The notes: generated by a model not told the origin, from the letters alone. A DNA stretch of 64,000 bases from Rubrivivax sp. (GCA_019635315.1 JAHBZT010000005.1:62001-126000), one strand, 5' to 3'; shown: positions 8,853-16,793, counted from the first letter of the stretch. Translations and numbers: made by a program.

Positions 8853-9449
8853 TCAGCAGCGCCTGCGCCGGCGTGCCGCGGCGCCGACGGCCGCCAGGCC
8901 CAGCGCCATCAGACCGTAGGTGGCGGGCTCGGGCACCGCGGTGACGCGCACGCCGAAGTCCAGGTCCGGCGCGGCGGCCCAGTTGCCGCCGGTGCCCTGG
9001 TTTGCGAACCACTCGGTGCCCAGCGGGTTCGGCGCCGGGTTCGGCATCGCGGCGCTGAGCCCGGGCTGCGCGAAGAAGACCACCGTGTAGGTGCCCGGCG
9101 TCACGGCCCAGTCCAGGCCGGTCGCGCCGCGCCAGCCGAAGCCGGGCGCCGGCGTCACCTGCGTGTCGTACAGCAGTGCCGCATTCGGCGAGTCGCCGCC
9201 ATGCAGGCGGATCTCGAGCGCGCCGCCGTTCGCATAGACCTCGATCCAGCCCTCGATCGAGCCGATGCTCGTGGCCGACGTCACGTCGAAGGTGGCGCCC
9301 AGGTGCTGGTAGGTGCCGTCGAGGCCGTCGTACAGCGACCAGCCGCCGCCGCCATCCGGCCCCGGGCCGGTGTCGACGATGGTGGTGGCCTGCGCACCGG
9401 CGCAGGTCAGCGCCGCGGCGAGCGCAGCGACGGCAAGAGTGAGCTTCAT
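8853..9449 (-). CDS. PEP-CTERM sorting domain protein
   Basis: A 198-aa secreted protein. It has a 20-residue signal peptide (MKLTLAVAALAAALTCAGAQ) and ends in the PEP-CTERM tripartite tail: VPEPATYG, a hydrophobic helix, then an arginine cluster. Known: this tail is recognised by an exosortase and is found in exopolysaccharide-producing Gram-negatives. The mature part is glycine- and aromatic-rich beta-type sequence without an identifiable enzyme motif. The ATG at 9449 has a clear upstream GGAGGA-like site. No exosortase or EPS locus is in this window, so the processing machinery must lie elsewhere. Function unknown. Confidence 0.88.
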   Translation of the reverse strand: MKLTLAVAALAAALTCAGAQATTIVDTGPGPDGGGGWSLYDGLDGTYQHLGATFDVTSATSIGSIEGWIEVYANGGALEIRLHGGDSPNAALLYDTQVTPAPGFGWRGATGLDWAVTPGTYTVVFFAQPGLSAAMPNPAPNPLGTEWFANQGTGGNWAAAPDLDFGVRVTAVPEPATYGLMALGLAAVGAAARRRRRC

Positions 9450-9549
9450 TCCCAGGAGTCCTCCGGCGATGACGGTTCGCCGCGGGCGAGAGTGTGACCG
9501 GCCGCGATCGCCGGATTCAAGGCCCTCCCCGCGACCCGGGGGGGTTCGT

Positions 9550-9810
9550 CTTGCACGCCGCGCTCGCGCAAGCAGGCGCCCGCCCTTCGGCAGGCGCCGT
9601 CCAGTCCGCAGGGACTGGACGACGTCCAGCCTCAGCCTTGCAGGCCGCGCTCGCGCAAGCATGCGCTCGCCCTTCGGCAGGCGCCGTCCAGTCCGCAGGG
9701 ACTGGACGACGTCCAGCCTCAGCCTTGCAGGCCGCGCTCGCGCAAGCATGCGCTCGCCCTTCGGCAGGCGCCGTCCAGTCCGCAGGGACTGGACGACGTC
9801 CAGCCTCAGC
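9550..9810. repeat. Three 87-bp tandem repeats with switchable hairpins
   Basis: Three head-to-tail units of 87 bp at 9550-9636, 9637-9723 and 9724-9810. Units 2 and 3 are identical and unit 1 differs at three positions. Each contains a perfect 9-bp stem GTCCAGTCC/GGACTGGAC with a 4-nt loop (9599-9620, 9686-9707, 9773-9794). Just after it comes GACGTCCAG, which can pair with the same middle arm in an alternative stem. The imuB stop codon (9806-9808) lies inside the last unit, so all hairpins fall in the imuB 3' region. The unit length is 29 codons, so several frames stay open across it; these are not taken as genes. The rest of the stretch 9450-9549 shows nothing beyond the PEP-CTERM gene leader. 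Confidence 0.93.
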
Positions 9811-11398
9811 CAAAGCGCCCCTGCAGGAACCAGGTCGCTTCGCCGGCCGGCCGGGACACCGGCAGCCGGCTGCGGAAGACCCAGACCAGCGCGCCGTCGG
9901 CGGTGGCGGCGATGAAATAGTCGCGCAGCGCGGGCTCGCCGTCCCACCAGCCGGTCTCGATGCGTTCGGGGCCGGACAGCAGCGCCAGCGGCCGGCCGTC
10001 CAGCAGCGGCTGGCGCTCGCGCTCGGCCAGCGGCAGCGGCTCGGGCAGCAGCCAGGCCGGGCGGTGCAGCGGCAGCACCGCCTCGCCGGCGGTGAGCAGC
10101 ATCGACGGCACCGAGGCCGGCACGGCCCCGCCCTGCACCGGCACGCTGCGCGTGGCGCATTCGGGCCGGTGGTCGGCCACCGCGACGAGGCGGCGCACCT
10201 GCTCGTCGCCCAGCCGCGCGCGCAGCCGCTCGAGCAGCCGCACCAGGCCCTCGGCCTGGCTGGCGCGGGTGGGAAACAGCTCGCCGTTGGGCGGCGGCGC
10301 GCGCACCAGGTCGCGGCAGTGCAGCTGCAACTCCAGCGTCGGCGCGGCCAGCGTGCAGCGCGCCAGCCGCTCGCGCAGCAGCAGGCGCAGGTGCGCGGCG
10401 TCCAGCGCGGGTTCGGCCAGCGCCAGGTGCAGCTCGGTGGCCGGCGGCGCTGCACCGCGCACGCGCTCGTGCGTCATGCGCAGCGTGAACGCGGCCACGC
10501 GCGACTGGCGGGCCTGCGCCCAGGCCAGCAGGCGCGCCAGCAGCACGTCGGCGGCGGCCAGCAGCTGCTCGGTGTGCTCGGCGCGCATGTACAGCTCCAG
10601 CCGCGCGTCGAAGGTCGCCGGCGGTTCGAGCGGCCGGCGCGGGTCGGCGCGGCGGCCGAGCGCGCGGTCGATGCGGTCCAGCAGCTCTTCGCCGAAGCGC
10701 CGCGCCAGCCCGGCGCGCGGCAGCCGCAGCAGTTCGCCCAGGCGCTGCAGGCCCAGGCCGTGCAGGGCCGCCTCGTGGCCGGGGGCGATCAGCGCCAGCG
10801 GCAGCCCGGCCAGCAGACGCTGCAGCGCCGGCAGCTTCGTGGCGTGTTCGCCGAGCACCAGGTCGCCGCCCGGGACGCCAGGACCGCTGGAGCCGCCGCC
10901 ATGGCCACCCGGGCCGGCTGGATCACCCGGCCCACCGGGTACCGGCTGCCATTGCGCCAGCAGCGCAGCGCCCAGCGACGTCGGCGCCGCGGCCAGGTGC
11001 AGGCGGTGGCCCAGCGGCGCCAGCGCGGCCAGCAGGCGCTGGCGCAGCGGGCCCAGGCCGTGGAACAGGCGCAAGCAGGACTGCACCTCCAGCAGCACGG
11101 TGGCGCCGTCGTGCAGCGTGACCGTCGGCGTGAAGGCCAGCGCGGCATGCGCCACCGCGTGCAGCGCGGCGGCGTCGCGCGCGGGGTCGCTGGCGGCCAG
11201 CAGCAGCTCGGGCGCCAGCGCCAGCGCGGTGGCGCGCTTCATGCCCGGCTGCACGCCGGCCGCCGCCGCGGCGGCATCGACGGCGACGACCTGGTGCCCG
11301 TCGATCAGCGCGACGCCGCGTGCGGCATCGGCCGCGGCCAGCGTGGCGCAGAAGGTCTCCAGCGGCAGCCGCGGCAGGTGCAGGGCCAGCCAGAGCAT
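9806..11398 (-). CDS. imuB: ImuB, inactive Y-family polymerase-like mutagenesis protein
   Basis: A 530-aa DinB/UmuC-fold protein of the ImuB type. Known: ImuB has no polymerase activity itself but bridges the beta clamp, ImuA and the DnaE2 polymerase in damage-induced mutagenesis. The N-terminus LWLALHLPRLPLET replaces the acidic metal-binding strand of active Y-polymerases, consistent with catalytic inactivity. Palm/finger-like sequence (AGVQPGMKRATALAL) and a helix-hairpin-helix/little-finger region follow. The ATG at 11398 is preceded by a GAGG site. It is 55 bp downstream of imuA and shares its operon. The stop codon falls in the 87-bp repeat array, and no dnaE2 follows. Confidence 0.9.
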   Translation of the reverse strand: MLWLALHLPRLPLETFCATLAAADAARGVALIDGHQVVAVDAAAAAAGVQPGMKRATALALAPELLLAASDPARDAAALHAVAHAALAFTPTVTLHDGATVLLEVQSCLRLFHGLGPLRQRLLAALAPLGHRLHLAAAPTSLGAALLAQWQPVPGGPGDPAGPGGHGGGSSGPGVPGGDLVLGEHATKLPALQRLLAGLPLALIAPGHEAALHGLGLQRLGELLRLPRAGLARRFGEELLDRIDRALGRRADPRRPLEPPATFDARLELYMRAEHTEQLLAAADVLLARLLAWAQARQSRVAAFTLRMTHERVRGAAPPATELHLALAEPALDAAHLRLLLRERLARCTLAAPTLELQLHCRDLVRAPPPNGELFPTRASQAEGLVRLLERLRARLGDEQVRRLVAVADHRPECATRSVPVQGGAVPASVPSMLLTAGEAVLPLHRPAWLLPEPLPLAERERQPLLDGRPLALLSGPERIETGWWDGEPALRDYFIAATADGALVWVFRSRLPVSRPAGEATWFLQGRFG

Positions 11399-11453
11399 CG
11401 CCTCGGCACCCTGGGGTCGTGCAGGCCGCGGGCGCAGCAGGCGCGGCAGGCGC

Positions 11454-12245
11454 TCAGACCGCCGCCCGCGGCTGCGGCGCCGCAGCCGCGGCCCCGGCAG
11501 CCGCGGCGGCTACCTCGGCCAGCGCCTGCGCACGCGCTCGCGCCGCCGGCGACAGCACCGGCGGCAGCGCCAGCACGAGCGGCGCGGTGGCGGGCGGGCC
11601 GCGGCGCTTGAGCAGCCGCACCTGCAGTTCGTCGGCGCCGGCGCTGCGCAGCGCCAGCCGCAGCGGCGCCGGGCTGGGCTGGCGCGCCAGCGCGGCGTCG
11701 CGCAGCAGGAAGGCGGCGCCGTCGTGCGCCTGCGCCGCCAGCTGCAGCCGGCGCAGCGCGTCGGCCGGCAGCCGCGCCGGCAGCCAGGCGACGACGGCGC
11801 CGAGCTGGCCGCTCTTCAGCGCCTGCTCCAGCGCCCACAGGATGTCGGCCGCCGGCAGCTGGCGCCGCGCGCCGGCGTGCAGGGCCTGGCGCGGCTGCAC
11901 GACGACGAGCTGGCGCAGGTCCAGCCCCAGCGCCTGCAGCAGGTGCGCGCAGGGCGCCGCCGGCGGGTCGAACCAGGCCAGCCCGCGCGGCTGCAGCGCC
12001 GCCAGCGCCGGCGCCAGCAGGCGCAGTTCACCGACGCCCGGGTGCGGCAGCAGCAGCTCGGTCAGCGTGCCGAGCGGCCAGCCGCCGCCGGGCAGCTGGT
12101 CGTCGAGCTCGTCGTAGCCGCTGGCGACGACCGCCCCGCGCGGCCGCGCCAGCTGGTCGGCGCGCCACAGGGCCGGGTGCAGCGCAGCCTCCGGCAGCGG
12201 CCCGCCGGGCGGATAGTCGGCAAAAAGATCGGGGGAGAAGGCCAC
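11454..12245 (-). CDS. imuA: ImuA, SOS mutagenesis cassette protein
   Basis: A 263-aa RecA-related protein lacking a canonical Walker A motif. Conserved opening segments are visible: ALHPALWRADQL (about 19-30) and SGYDELDDQLPGGGWPLGTL (about 39-58), typical of ImuA. Known: ImuA acts with ImuB and DnaE2 in LexA-controlled translesion synthesis. GTG at 12245 is the only start near the conserved N-terminus; no ATG or TTG is available in frame. It sits only 7 nt from the LexA box, leaving no space for a normal leader, so a leaderless mRNA or an internal start is possible. Upstream frame extension is a shadow. Confidence 0.87.
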   Translation of the reverse strand: MAFSPDLFADYPPGGPLPEAALHPALWRADQLARPRGAVVASGYDELDDQLPGGGWPLGTLTELLLPHPGVGELRLLAPALAALQPRGLAWFDPPAAPCAHLLQALGLDLRQLVVVQPRQALHAGARRQLPAADILWALEQALKSGQLGAVVAWLPARLPADALRRLQLAAQAHDGAAFLLRDAALARQPSPAPLRLALRSAGADELQVRLLKRRGPPATAPLVLALPPVLSPAARARAQALAEVAAAAAGAAAAAPQPRAAV

Positions 12246-12252
12246 GAGGATA

Positions 12253-12268
12253 CTGTATATCCATACAG
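12253..12268 (-). promoter_or_regulatory. LexA (SOS) box of imuA-imuB
   Basis: CTGTATATCCATACAG fits the CTGT-N8-ACAG LexA operator and is an AT-rich island in GC-rich surroundings. It lies immediately upstream of the imuA start codon, as in other imuA cassettes. LexA bound here would block RNA polymerase until DNA damage. Confidence 0.9.
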
Positions 12269-12400
12269 TTTTCCGGGCAAGGCAGAAGGCCTGGCGCCTG
12301 AGATCGAAGTGGGCGCGTCGAACCTCGGACAGGCCCCGCTTCGTTCGTTCCGCAGGCCTCGAAGCCGGTGCGCACGGGGCGGCGCGGTGAGCTGCATTCC

Positions 12401-12532
12401 TCAACGCCGAGCGAGCGCCACCGCCGCCCGCGTCGCGCTGTGTTCGGGCCCCAGCGCATCGGCCAGTGCCTCGGCCCCGCGCGCGGCCGCTGCGCGGGCC
12501 TCGTCGGCCCGACCCTGGGCGGCGAGCGCACG
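12401..12532 (-). pseudogene. C-terminal relic of a tetratricopeptide-repeat protein
   Basis: Forty-three leftward codons ending in a TGA at 12401 read like the last TPR-like helix pair of a larger protein: QGRADEARAAAARGAEALAD followed by GPEHSATRAA, a phrase common at the ends of TPR proteins and TPR-containing kinases. The reading stops making sense at about 12533, where the opposite-strand haloperoxidase relic begins. No start and no upstream domain exist here. This is a deletion remnant, not an expressed gene. Confidence 0.55.
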
Positions 12533-12539
12533 CGAAGTC

Positions 12540-13052
12540 GAGGACGCACGCTTCCACACCATGCCGCCGCCGCTGTACTGGACGCACAACCTGAACCGCT
12601 TCGCGCGCAGCCAGACCACGCTGGCCGACAACGCGCGCCTGATGGCGCTGCTGTGGGTGGCGCAGGCCGACGCCACCTCGGCCTGCTTCGAGACCAAGTA
12701 CCACTACGACCGCTGGCGGCCGCTGAGCGTGATCACGCTCGCCGACCCGGCCTGGCGGCCGCGCGTGCCCACGCCCAACCACCCCGAGTACCCGGCGGCG
12801 CATGGCTGCACCACCGGCGCGCTGGTCGAGACGCTGGCGCAGGTCTTCGGCACGCGGCAGGTCACGTTCGCCTTCGACAGCACGGTCACCAACACCACGC
12901 ACGAGTGGGTTACCGTGGACGCGGCGGTCGAGGAGGTGCGCGAGGCGCGTATCGTCGGCGGCATGCATTTCCGCAGCTCCAACCTCGCGGGCGAGAAGCT
13001 CGGTGCCGACGTGGCGCGCATCGTGACGCGGCGCATGGACGAGCGCCCGTGA
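12540..13052 (+). pseudogene. C-terminal relic of a vanadium-dependent haloperoxidase (PAP2 fold)
   Basis: About 170 residues resemble the C-terminal half of vanadium haloperoxidases/PAP2 phosphatases: ARFHTMPPPLYW, an alanine-rich helix, KYHYDRWRPLSVI (the K-x-Y-x-x-W-R-P oxyanion strand), HPEYPAAHG (active-site His in the P-x-Y-P-[SA]-[GA]-H motif) and IVGGMHFRSSN. The usual protein is about 400 or more residues, so the N-terminal half is missing, and the sequence begins at a junction with a TPR relic. An ATG at 12561 could still produce a 163-aa fragment, but it lacks half the fold. It overlaps the next acetyltransferase start by 4 bp. Confidence 0.72.
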
Positions 13053-13492
13053 CGTGGCGCTTCGCTCCCTTCGAGATCGCCATGGCCGACGAACTGGTGC
13101 CGATGTGGCGCGAGGCCTTCGAGTACGGCGTCGGCATCGTCGACCCGAACCCGATCGAAGGGCAGCGCGCCTACCTGATGGAGCACGTGCTGCCCGCGCA
13201 CGACGTGACCGTGGCGCTGGAGGGCGAGCGCCTCGTGGGCTTCGTCGCGTCGAACGCCGAGTCGGTGGCTCAGCTGCACGTGCGCGTGGGCTGTCACGGC
13301 CAAGGCATCGGTCGCGCACTGCTGCAGCGGGCCATGGCCGCGTCGGCGGGGTCGCTGTGGCTGTATACCTTCGCGCGCAACGAACGGGCGCGGCGCTTCT
13401 ACGAACGCAACGGCTTCGTGGCCGTGGCCTTCGGGTACGAGCCGACCTGGCGGCTGGACGACGTGCGCTACGAGTGGCGGCGCGGGCCCTGA
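13049..13492 (+). CDS. GNAT-family N-acetyltransferase
   Basis: A 147-aa single-domain acetyltransferase. The cofactor loop is GCHGQGIGRALLQRA (about residues 88-102), matching Q/R-x-x-G-x-G/A, and the end has FYERNGFVAVAFG, the usual last strand. The GTG at 13049, overlapping the haloperoxidase relic stop (GTGA), is chosen because WRFAPFEIAMADELVPMW aligns with the family's first strand and helix; ATG at 13082 would cut them off. Substrate unknown. It looks intact although both upstream neighbours are relics, and may be translationally coupled to the relic frame. Confidence 0.8.
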   Translation: MTWRFAPFEIAMADELVPMWREAFEYGVGIVDPNPIEGQRAYLMEHVLPAHDVTVALEGERLVGFVASNAESVAQLHVRVGCHGQGIGRALLQRAMAASAGSLWLYTFARNERARRFYERNGFVAVAFGYEPTWRLDDVRYEWRRGP

Positions 13493-13658
13493 GGACGCGT
13501 GCCAGGACCGTCGGGGTGGCAGGGCCGGCCGACGCCACGCGCCATGTCCGGCCCGCGGGCACCACCGGGCTCCGGATTGATCGTGGTCACGGCAGGCGCA
13601 GCGTTCGTTTGCAGAATCGGCCAGCCGCCACCTGTTCGCCGCGGCTGCAGAGGACACG

Positions 13659-14399
13659 ATGCCCCGCCTGATCACGCCCGCCCTGATCACGCCCGCCCTG
13701 ATCGCCTTCGCCCTGGCCGCCGCGGCCGTCGTCGCCGCCCCGGCCCACGCGGCCGATCCCTTCACCGATGCGGTGCAGGCCGCCTACGCGCCCTACCGGG
13801 TGGCGCTGTTCCGGACCAACAGCCAGGCGCAGGCGGAGTCCGAACAGGCCGTGGCCCAGGCCCGCAAGGCCTGGGCGGCCGTCGTCGAGCGTTTCGGGCG
13901 ACAGCCGCCCGCCCCCTACGACCGCGACGCGCGCTTCGCGGCCAGCCTGGCCGAAGTCGACGCCGCCTACGAGGCGGCAGCCCGGCAGGTGGGCCAGCGC
14001 CAGCTGGCCGAGGCGCACGAGACGCTGGAGGCCGTGCGCGACGTGCTGGCGGCGCTGCGCCACCGCAGCCAGGTGATCGTCTACAGCGACCACATGAATG
14101 CCTACCACGCCGAGATGGAGCATCTGCTCGGCGAGGCCCCGAAGCTGCTGGCGCAGCCGCAGGGCGCGATGGAACTGCTGGCCCGCACCGGCGCGCTGGA
14201 CTACCTGGCCGGCCGGCTGGAGAGCGAGGCCCCGGAGACGCTGCGCGCCGACCGCGAATTCGCCCCGCTCGTGGCCGCCGTGCGGCGGTCCGTGGCCGCG
14301 CTGAAGGCCGCGCTGGTGGCGGGCGACGGTGCTGCGGCCCAGGCCGCGCTGGGGCAGATCAAGAAGCCGTACAGCCAGCTGTTTCTGAAGTTCGGGTGA
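13659..14399 (+). CDS. Hypothetical periplasmic helical protein
   Basis: A 246-aa protein not assigned to a named family. Residues 1-31 form a signal peptide ending AHAADP; it contains a 15-bp tandem duplication at the DNA level giving LITPALITPAL. The mature part is almost all alpha-helical with heptad-like Ala/Leu/Glu patterning and ends with IKKPYSQLFLKFG. Size and helix pattern recall four-helix periplasmic proteins such as cytochrome c', but there is no CxxCH, so heme attachment of that type is excluded. H and M residues cluster around 146-155 (DHMNAYHAEMEH), which could bind metal; this is speculation. Confidence 0.7.
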   Translation: MPRLITPALITPALIAFALAAAAVVAAPAHAADPFTDAVQAAYAPYRVALFRTNSQAQAESEQAVAQARKAWAAVVERFGRQPPAPYDRDARFAASLAEVDAAYEAAARQVGQRQLAEAHETLEAVRDVLAALRHRSQVIVYSDHMNAYHAEMEHLLGEAPKLLAQPQGAMELLARTGALDYLAGRLESEAPETLRADREFAPLVAAVRRSVAALKAALVAGDGAAAQAALGQIKKPYSQLFLKFG

Positions 14400-14539
14400 C
14401 GGCGGGGCGGCGCGGGGTTCGGTGCCTGCCGGGAGGGCGTCTCCAGGAGGGGGTCAGTGCGTTGGCGCAGGGACGGTGCAGCTGGGGTCGTCCGAGGCGA
14501 AGGATTCGACCGGTCTGCCGGGATGGCGGCGATCGACAC

Positions 14540-14978
14540 GTCGCTGTGGCCGAGGAGTTCCCGTGGGTCGCCATGCCGGTCAAGAAGGAGATCGGCCACC
14601 CAGGGACGTAGTGGCAGCCCACCGACAAGCTTTGCCGTAAGGGCCATCAGACGCTCTACGACAAGCACGCCCCATATCTCTATGGCCTGCTCCGCGAGGC
14701 CTGGAAGCGGGCACTGGAGGAAGTCCTGCTGGCAAAGGTTGTCGGGCGATGCCGCCCAGGCGTTCAGACTCAGCAAGTGCTGATGCTCGCAGACATCGAA
14801 TAGGCCGACTGCCGGACGCTGGACGCCGCCATGTCCAAGTGCTCGCGCCGGCTACCGGGCGACGACGAAGCGGCAGCCGCCCATGCGCCGGTGCCGTTGC
14901 CGGCTGCGCTGTAGGCAGACATCGAACCGCTTGAAGGCTGGTGCGAGGCCATCAACAAGCGCCGGAAGTATCGACTGG
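14540..14978 (+). pseudogene. Relic of an AAA-ATPase C-terminus with three in-frame TAG stops
   Basis: A continuous frame reads EEFPWVAMPVKKEIGH, then YLYGLLREAWKRALEEVLL, then VQTQQVLMLADIE, then DAAMSKCSRRLPG and finally ADIEPLEGWCEAINKRR. From memory this resembles the C-terminal region of AAA_13/RloC-like ATPases found in defence islands. TAG codons interrupt it at 14609-14611, 14801-14803 and 14912-14914 without any frameshift. The N-terminal ATPase part (Walker motifs) is absent; sequence before about 14540 shows no homology I can read. Clearly non-functional. Base composition is lower in GC than the surroundings, consistent with acquired DNA. Confidence 0.6.
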
Positions 14979-15108
14979 CGGGCGAGCGTTCCCGATGCCC
15001 CTTGAGCGGCCACTGGCGACGAGCCACTCCTGGCCGAATCCCGGCCTGCTCAAGGAATGGCTGACGCTCCCAATGCGTCGGCGGCATTCCGTTGCGTCAC
15101 GCCGAAAG

Positions 15109-16545
15109 CTACTCCGTAAAGATGATCGTGGCACGGATGTCGTTTTTCTTGCAGGCCATGGCAGCGTCACCCGCCCGCGCGATGGAGTCCCTCAACGTCT
15201 CGCCAGGGCGCGAGACTGTCCCCACGATCAGGGCAGACAGCCAACCCGTCGGCCCACCGGCATGCGGGATGCGCAGATCCGCCAGCTGTGTGGCGACGTT
15301 CTCCGCTACGCGGCGTGCCGCACCAACATCGGCCATGGGCAACACCATCACGAACTCTTCGCCGCCCTTTCGGAACGCCCTGTCGGACTTGCGGGCAGAG
15401 GACTGAAGCACGGCCGCGACGCGCCGCAGCGCCTCATCACCGGCGGAATCGCCGTAGTGGTGGTTGTACGCCCCAAAGTGGTCCAAGTCGATGAAGAGCA
15501 CAGCCACCGCCTGCCACGCCAAGTCGCTGGATGCCCCGATCTCGACCGACTCGATCTCCGCCAGCGCCCGTGCATTGGCCAGCCCCGTGCGTGCATCCGT
15601 GCGGGCGTCGCGATGGAGTTGGGCGTTCTGCTCGTTGAGGCGGCGGATGATCTCAGCCTGCTCGGCGTGCTGCCCGACATCAGACACCGCGTCCGGCCCG
15701 TAGACCGCAACCTGATTGCGGCCCCGACCCTTGGCTGCGTACAACGCCATGTCGCACTGCCGCAGCACCTCATCCACGGAGCCGGCGCTGCTGTGTGCCA
15801 CGCCGATCGTTACGCTGACTGCGCCTGCGCCATCGTTGAAGAGCGCAGAGGAAACATCAGCCTGGCGCAGCCGCTGCAGGCTGTCCATTGACGCGCCCAC
15901 CAGCGGCCCCGGCAATACCACGCAGAACTCGTCGCCGCCCATGCGGGCCAGCAGGGCCTCATTTGGCAGCAGCGCTCGCCAAGTGGAAGCCACCGTCTGC
16001 AGCAGCTTGTCCCCAACTGCATGGCCGAACCGGTCGTTGACCTGCTTGAAACGGTCCAGGTCGGCAATCGCCACGGTACAGCCTCCTTCCGCCTTCGCAG
16101 AACGCCTCAGCATTCGCAGCAGGGCAAGGCGGTTGGGCAGGCCGGTCAACGGATCCGTATGCGCAAGTGCTTCAAGGGCCTCCTCGCGAGCCCTTTGCTC
16201 TGTAATGTCGACCAGCGAAAGTACCGCGTCGGACGAGTCAGTCGACAAGGGCCGGCCCGTGATGGCGACCCGCCGGCCGTTACCCTCATGGGCATGCAAA
16301 TGTCCTTCCATGTACCGGCAGTGATGGTTCGACTCCAGAGAGTGCAGACTCTGCAGGTAGTGCATGAGCACATGCCGATCATCAGTGGCGAACGAATCGT
16401 GCAGGGCGAAGCCGGCGTCGAGCTTGGCATGGAGCTGCTGAGCGGAGGCATTCGCATGGCGGATCAGACCGCTCCGGTCGACCACCACGACCGCCACCGG
16501 TAGAGCGCCCAGGGCCTGGGAAAAGTCTAGGCCGCGTACTGACAT
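15109..16545 (-). CDS. PAS protein with two tandem GGDEF domains (diguanylate cyclase)
   Basis: A 478-aa cytosolic protein: a PAS domain (residues 1-115, ending LVDITEQ), a first GGDEF domain (about 130-285, LAHTDPLTGLPN, IADLDRFKQVND, MGGDEF) and a second (about 315-475, DARTGLAN, FIDLDHFGAYNHH, KGGEEF). Both carry metal- and GTP-binding residues, so both could make cyclic-di-GMP. Only the second has an RxxD inhibitory site (RKSD) five residues before its signature. Two catalytic GGDEF domains in one chain is unusual; the common partner is EAL. It lies alone in a stretch less GC-rich than average, next to a decayed ATPase relic, which suggests acquisition. Confidence 0.88.
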   Translation of the reverse strand: MSVRGLDFSQALGALPVAVVVVDRSGLIRHANASAQQLHAKLDAGFALHDSFATDDRHVLMHYLQSLHSLESNHHCRYMEGHLHAHEGNGRRVAITGRPLSTDSSDAVLSLVDITEQRAREEALEALAHTDPLTGLPNRLALLRMLRRSAKAEGGCTVAIADLDRFKQVNDRFGHAVGDKLLQTVASTWRALLPNEALLARMGGDEFCVVLPGPLVGASMDSLQRLRQADVSSALFNDGAGAVSVTIGVAHSSAGSVDEVLRQCDMALYAAKGRGRNQVAVYGPDAVSDVGQHAEQAEIIRRLNEQNAQLHRDARTDARTGLANARALAEIESVEIGASSDLAWQAVAVLFIDLDHFGAYNHHYGDSAGDEALRRVAAVLQSSARKSDRAFRKGGEEFVMVLPMADVGAARRVAENVATQLADLRIPHAGGPTGWLSALIVGTVSRPGETLRDSIARAGDAAMACKKNDIRATIIFTE

Positions 16546-16793
16546 CGGACAAGCTTAAGGCCGTCAGCACCACGCTTCCCCGGTACGTCGCTCGACGTTG
16601 GGACTGATTCCACGAAAGACCAGCCGCGCTGCATGGCGCAAGGATCGGCACTGCAGCATGTTCCCATCAGCCGGAGAGCTGTCCGTGGCCATCGGCGGCG
16701 CTTGGCCGGTAGCGTGCGGAGTCGCTCTAGCCCCCGCATCGCCCGGCTGGTACGCGCCCGGGGCCTTCGGGCTGATCAGCTACGCTGCAGGCG

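Noticed and set aside
9550..9810. CRISPR array
   Set aside because: Units are directly adjacent 87-bp repeats with no unique spacers and no cas genes.
9494..13052. Very long rightward frames across imuB, imuA and the repeats
   Set aside because: Shadow of leftward imuA/imuB in GC-rich DNA; only the haloperoxidase-like end is meaningful.
13659..14399. Cytochrome c'
   Set aside because: Fold-like helix pattern but no CxxCH heme motif.
14422..14934. Short intact rightward genes in the relic region
   Set aside because: They are other frames of the AAA-ATPase relic; homology lies in a frame with stops.
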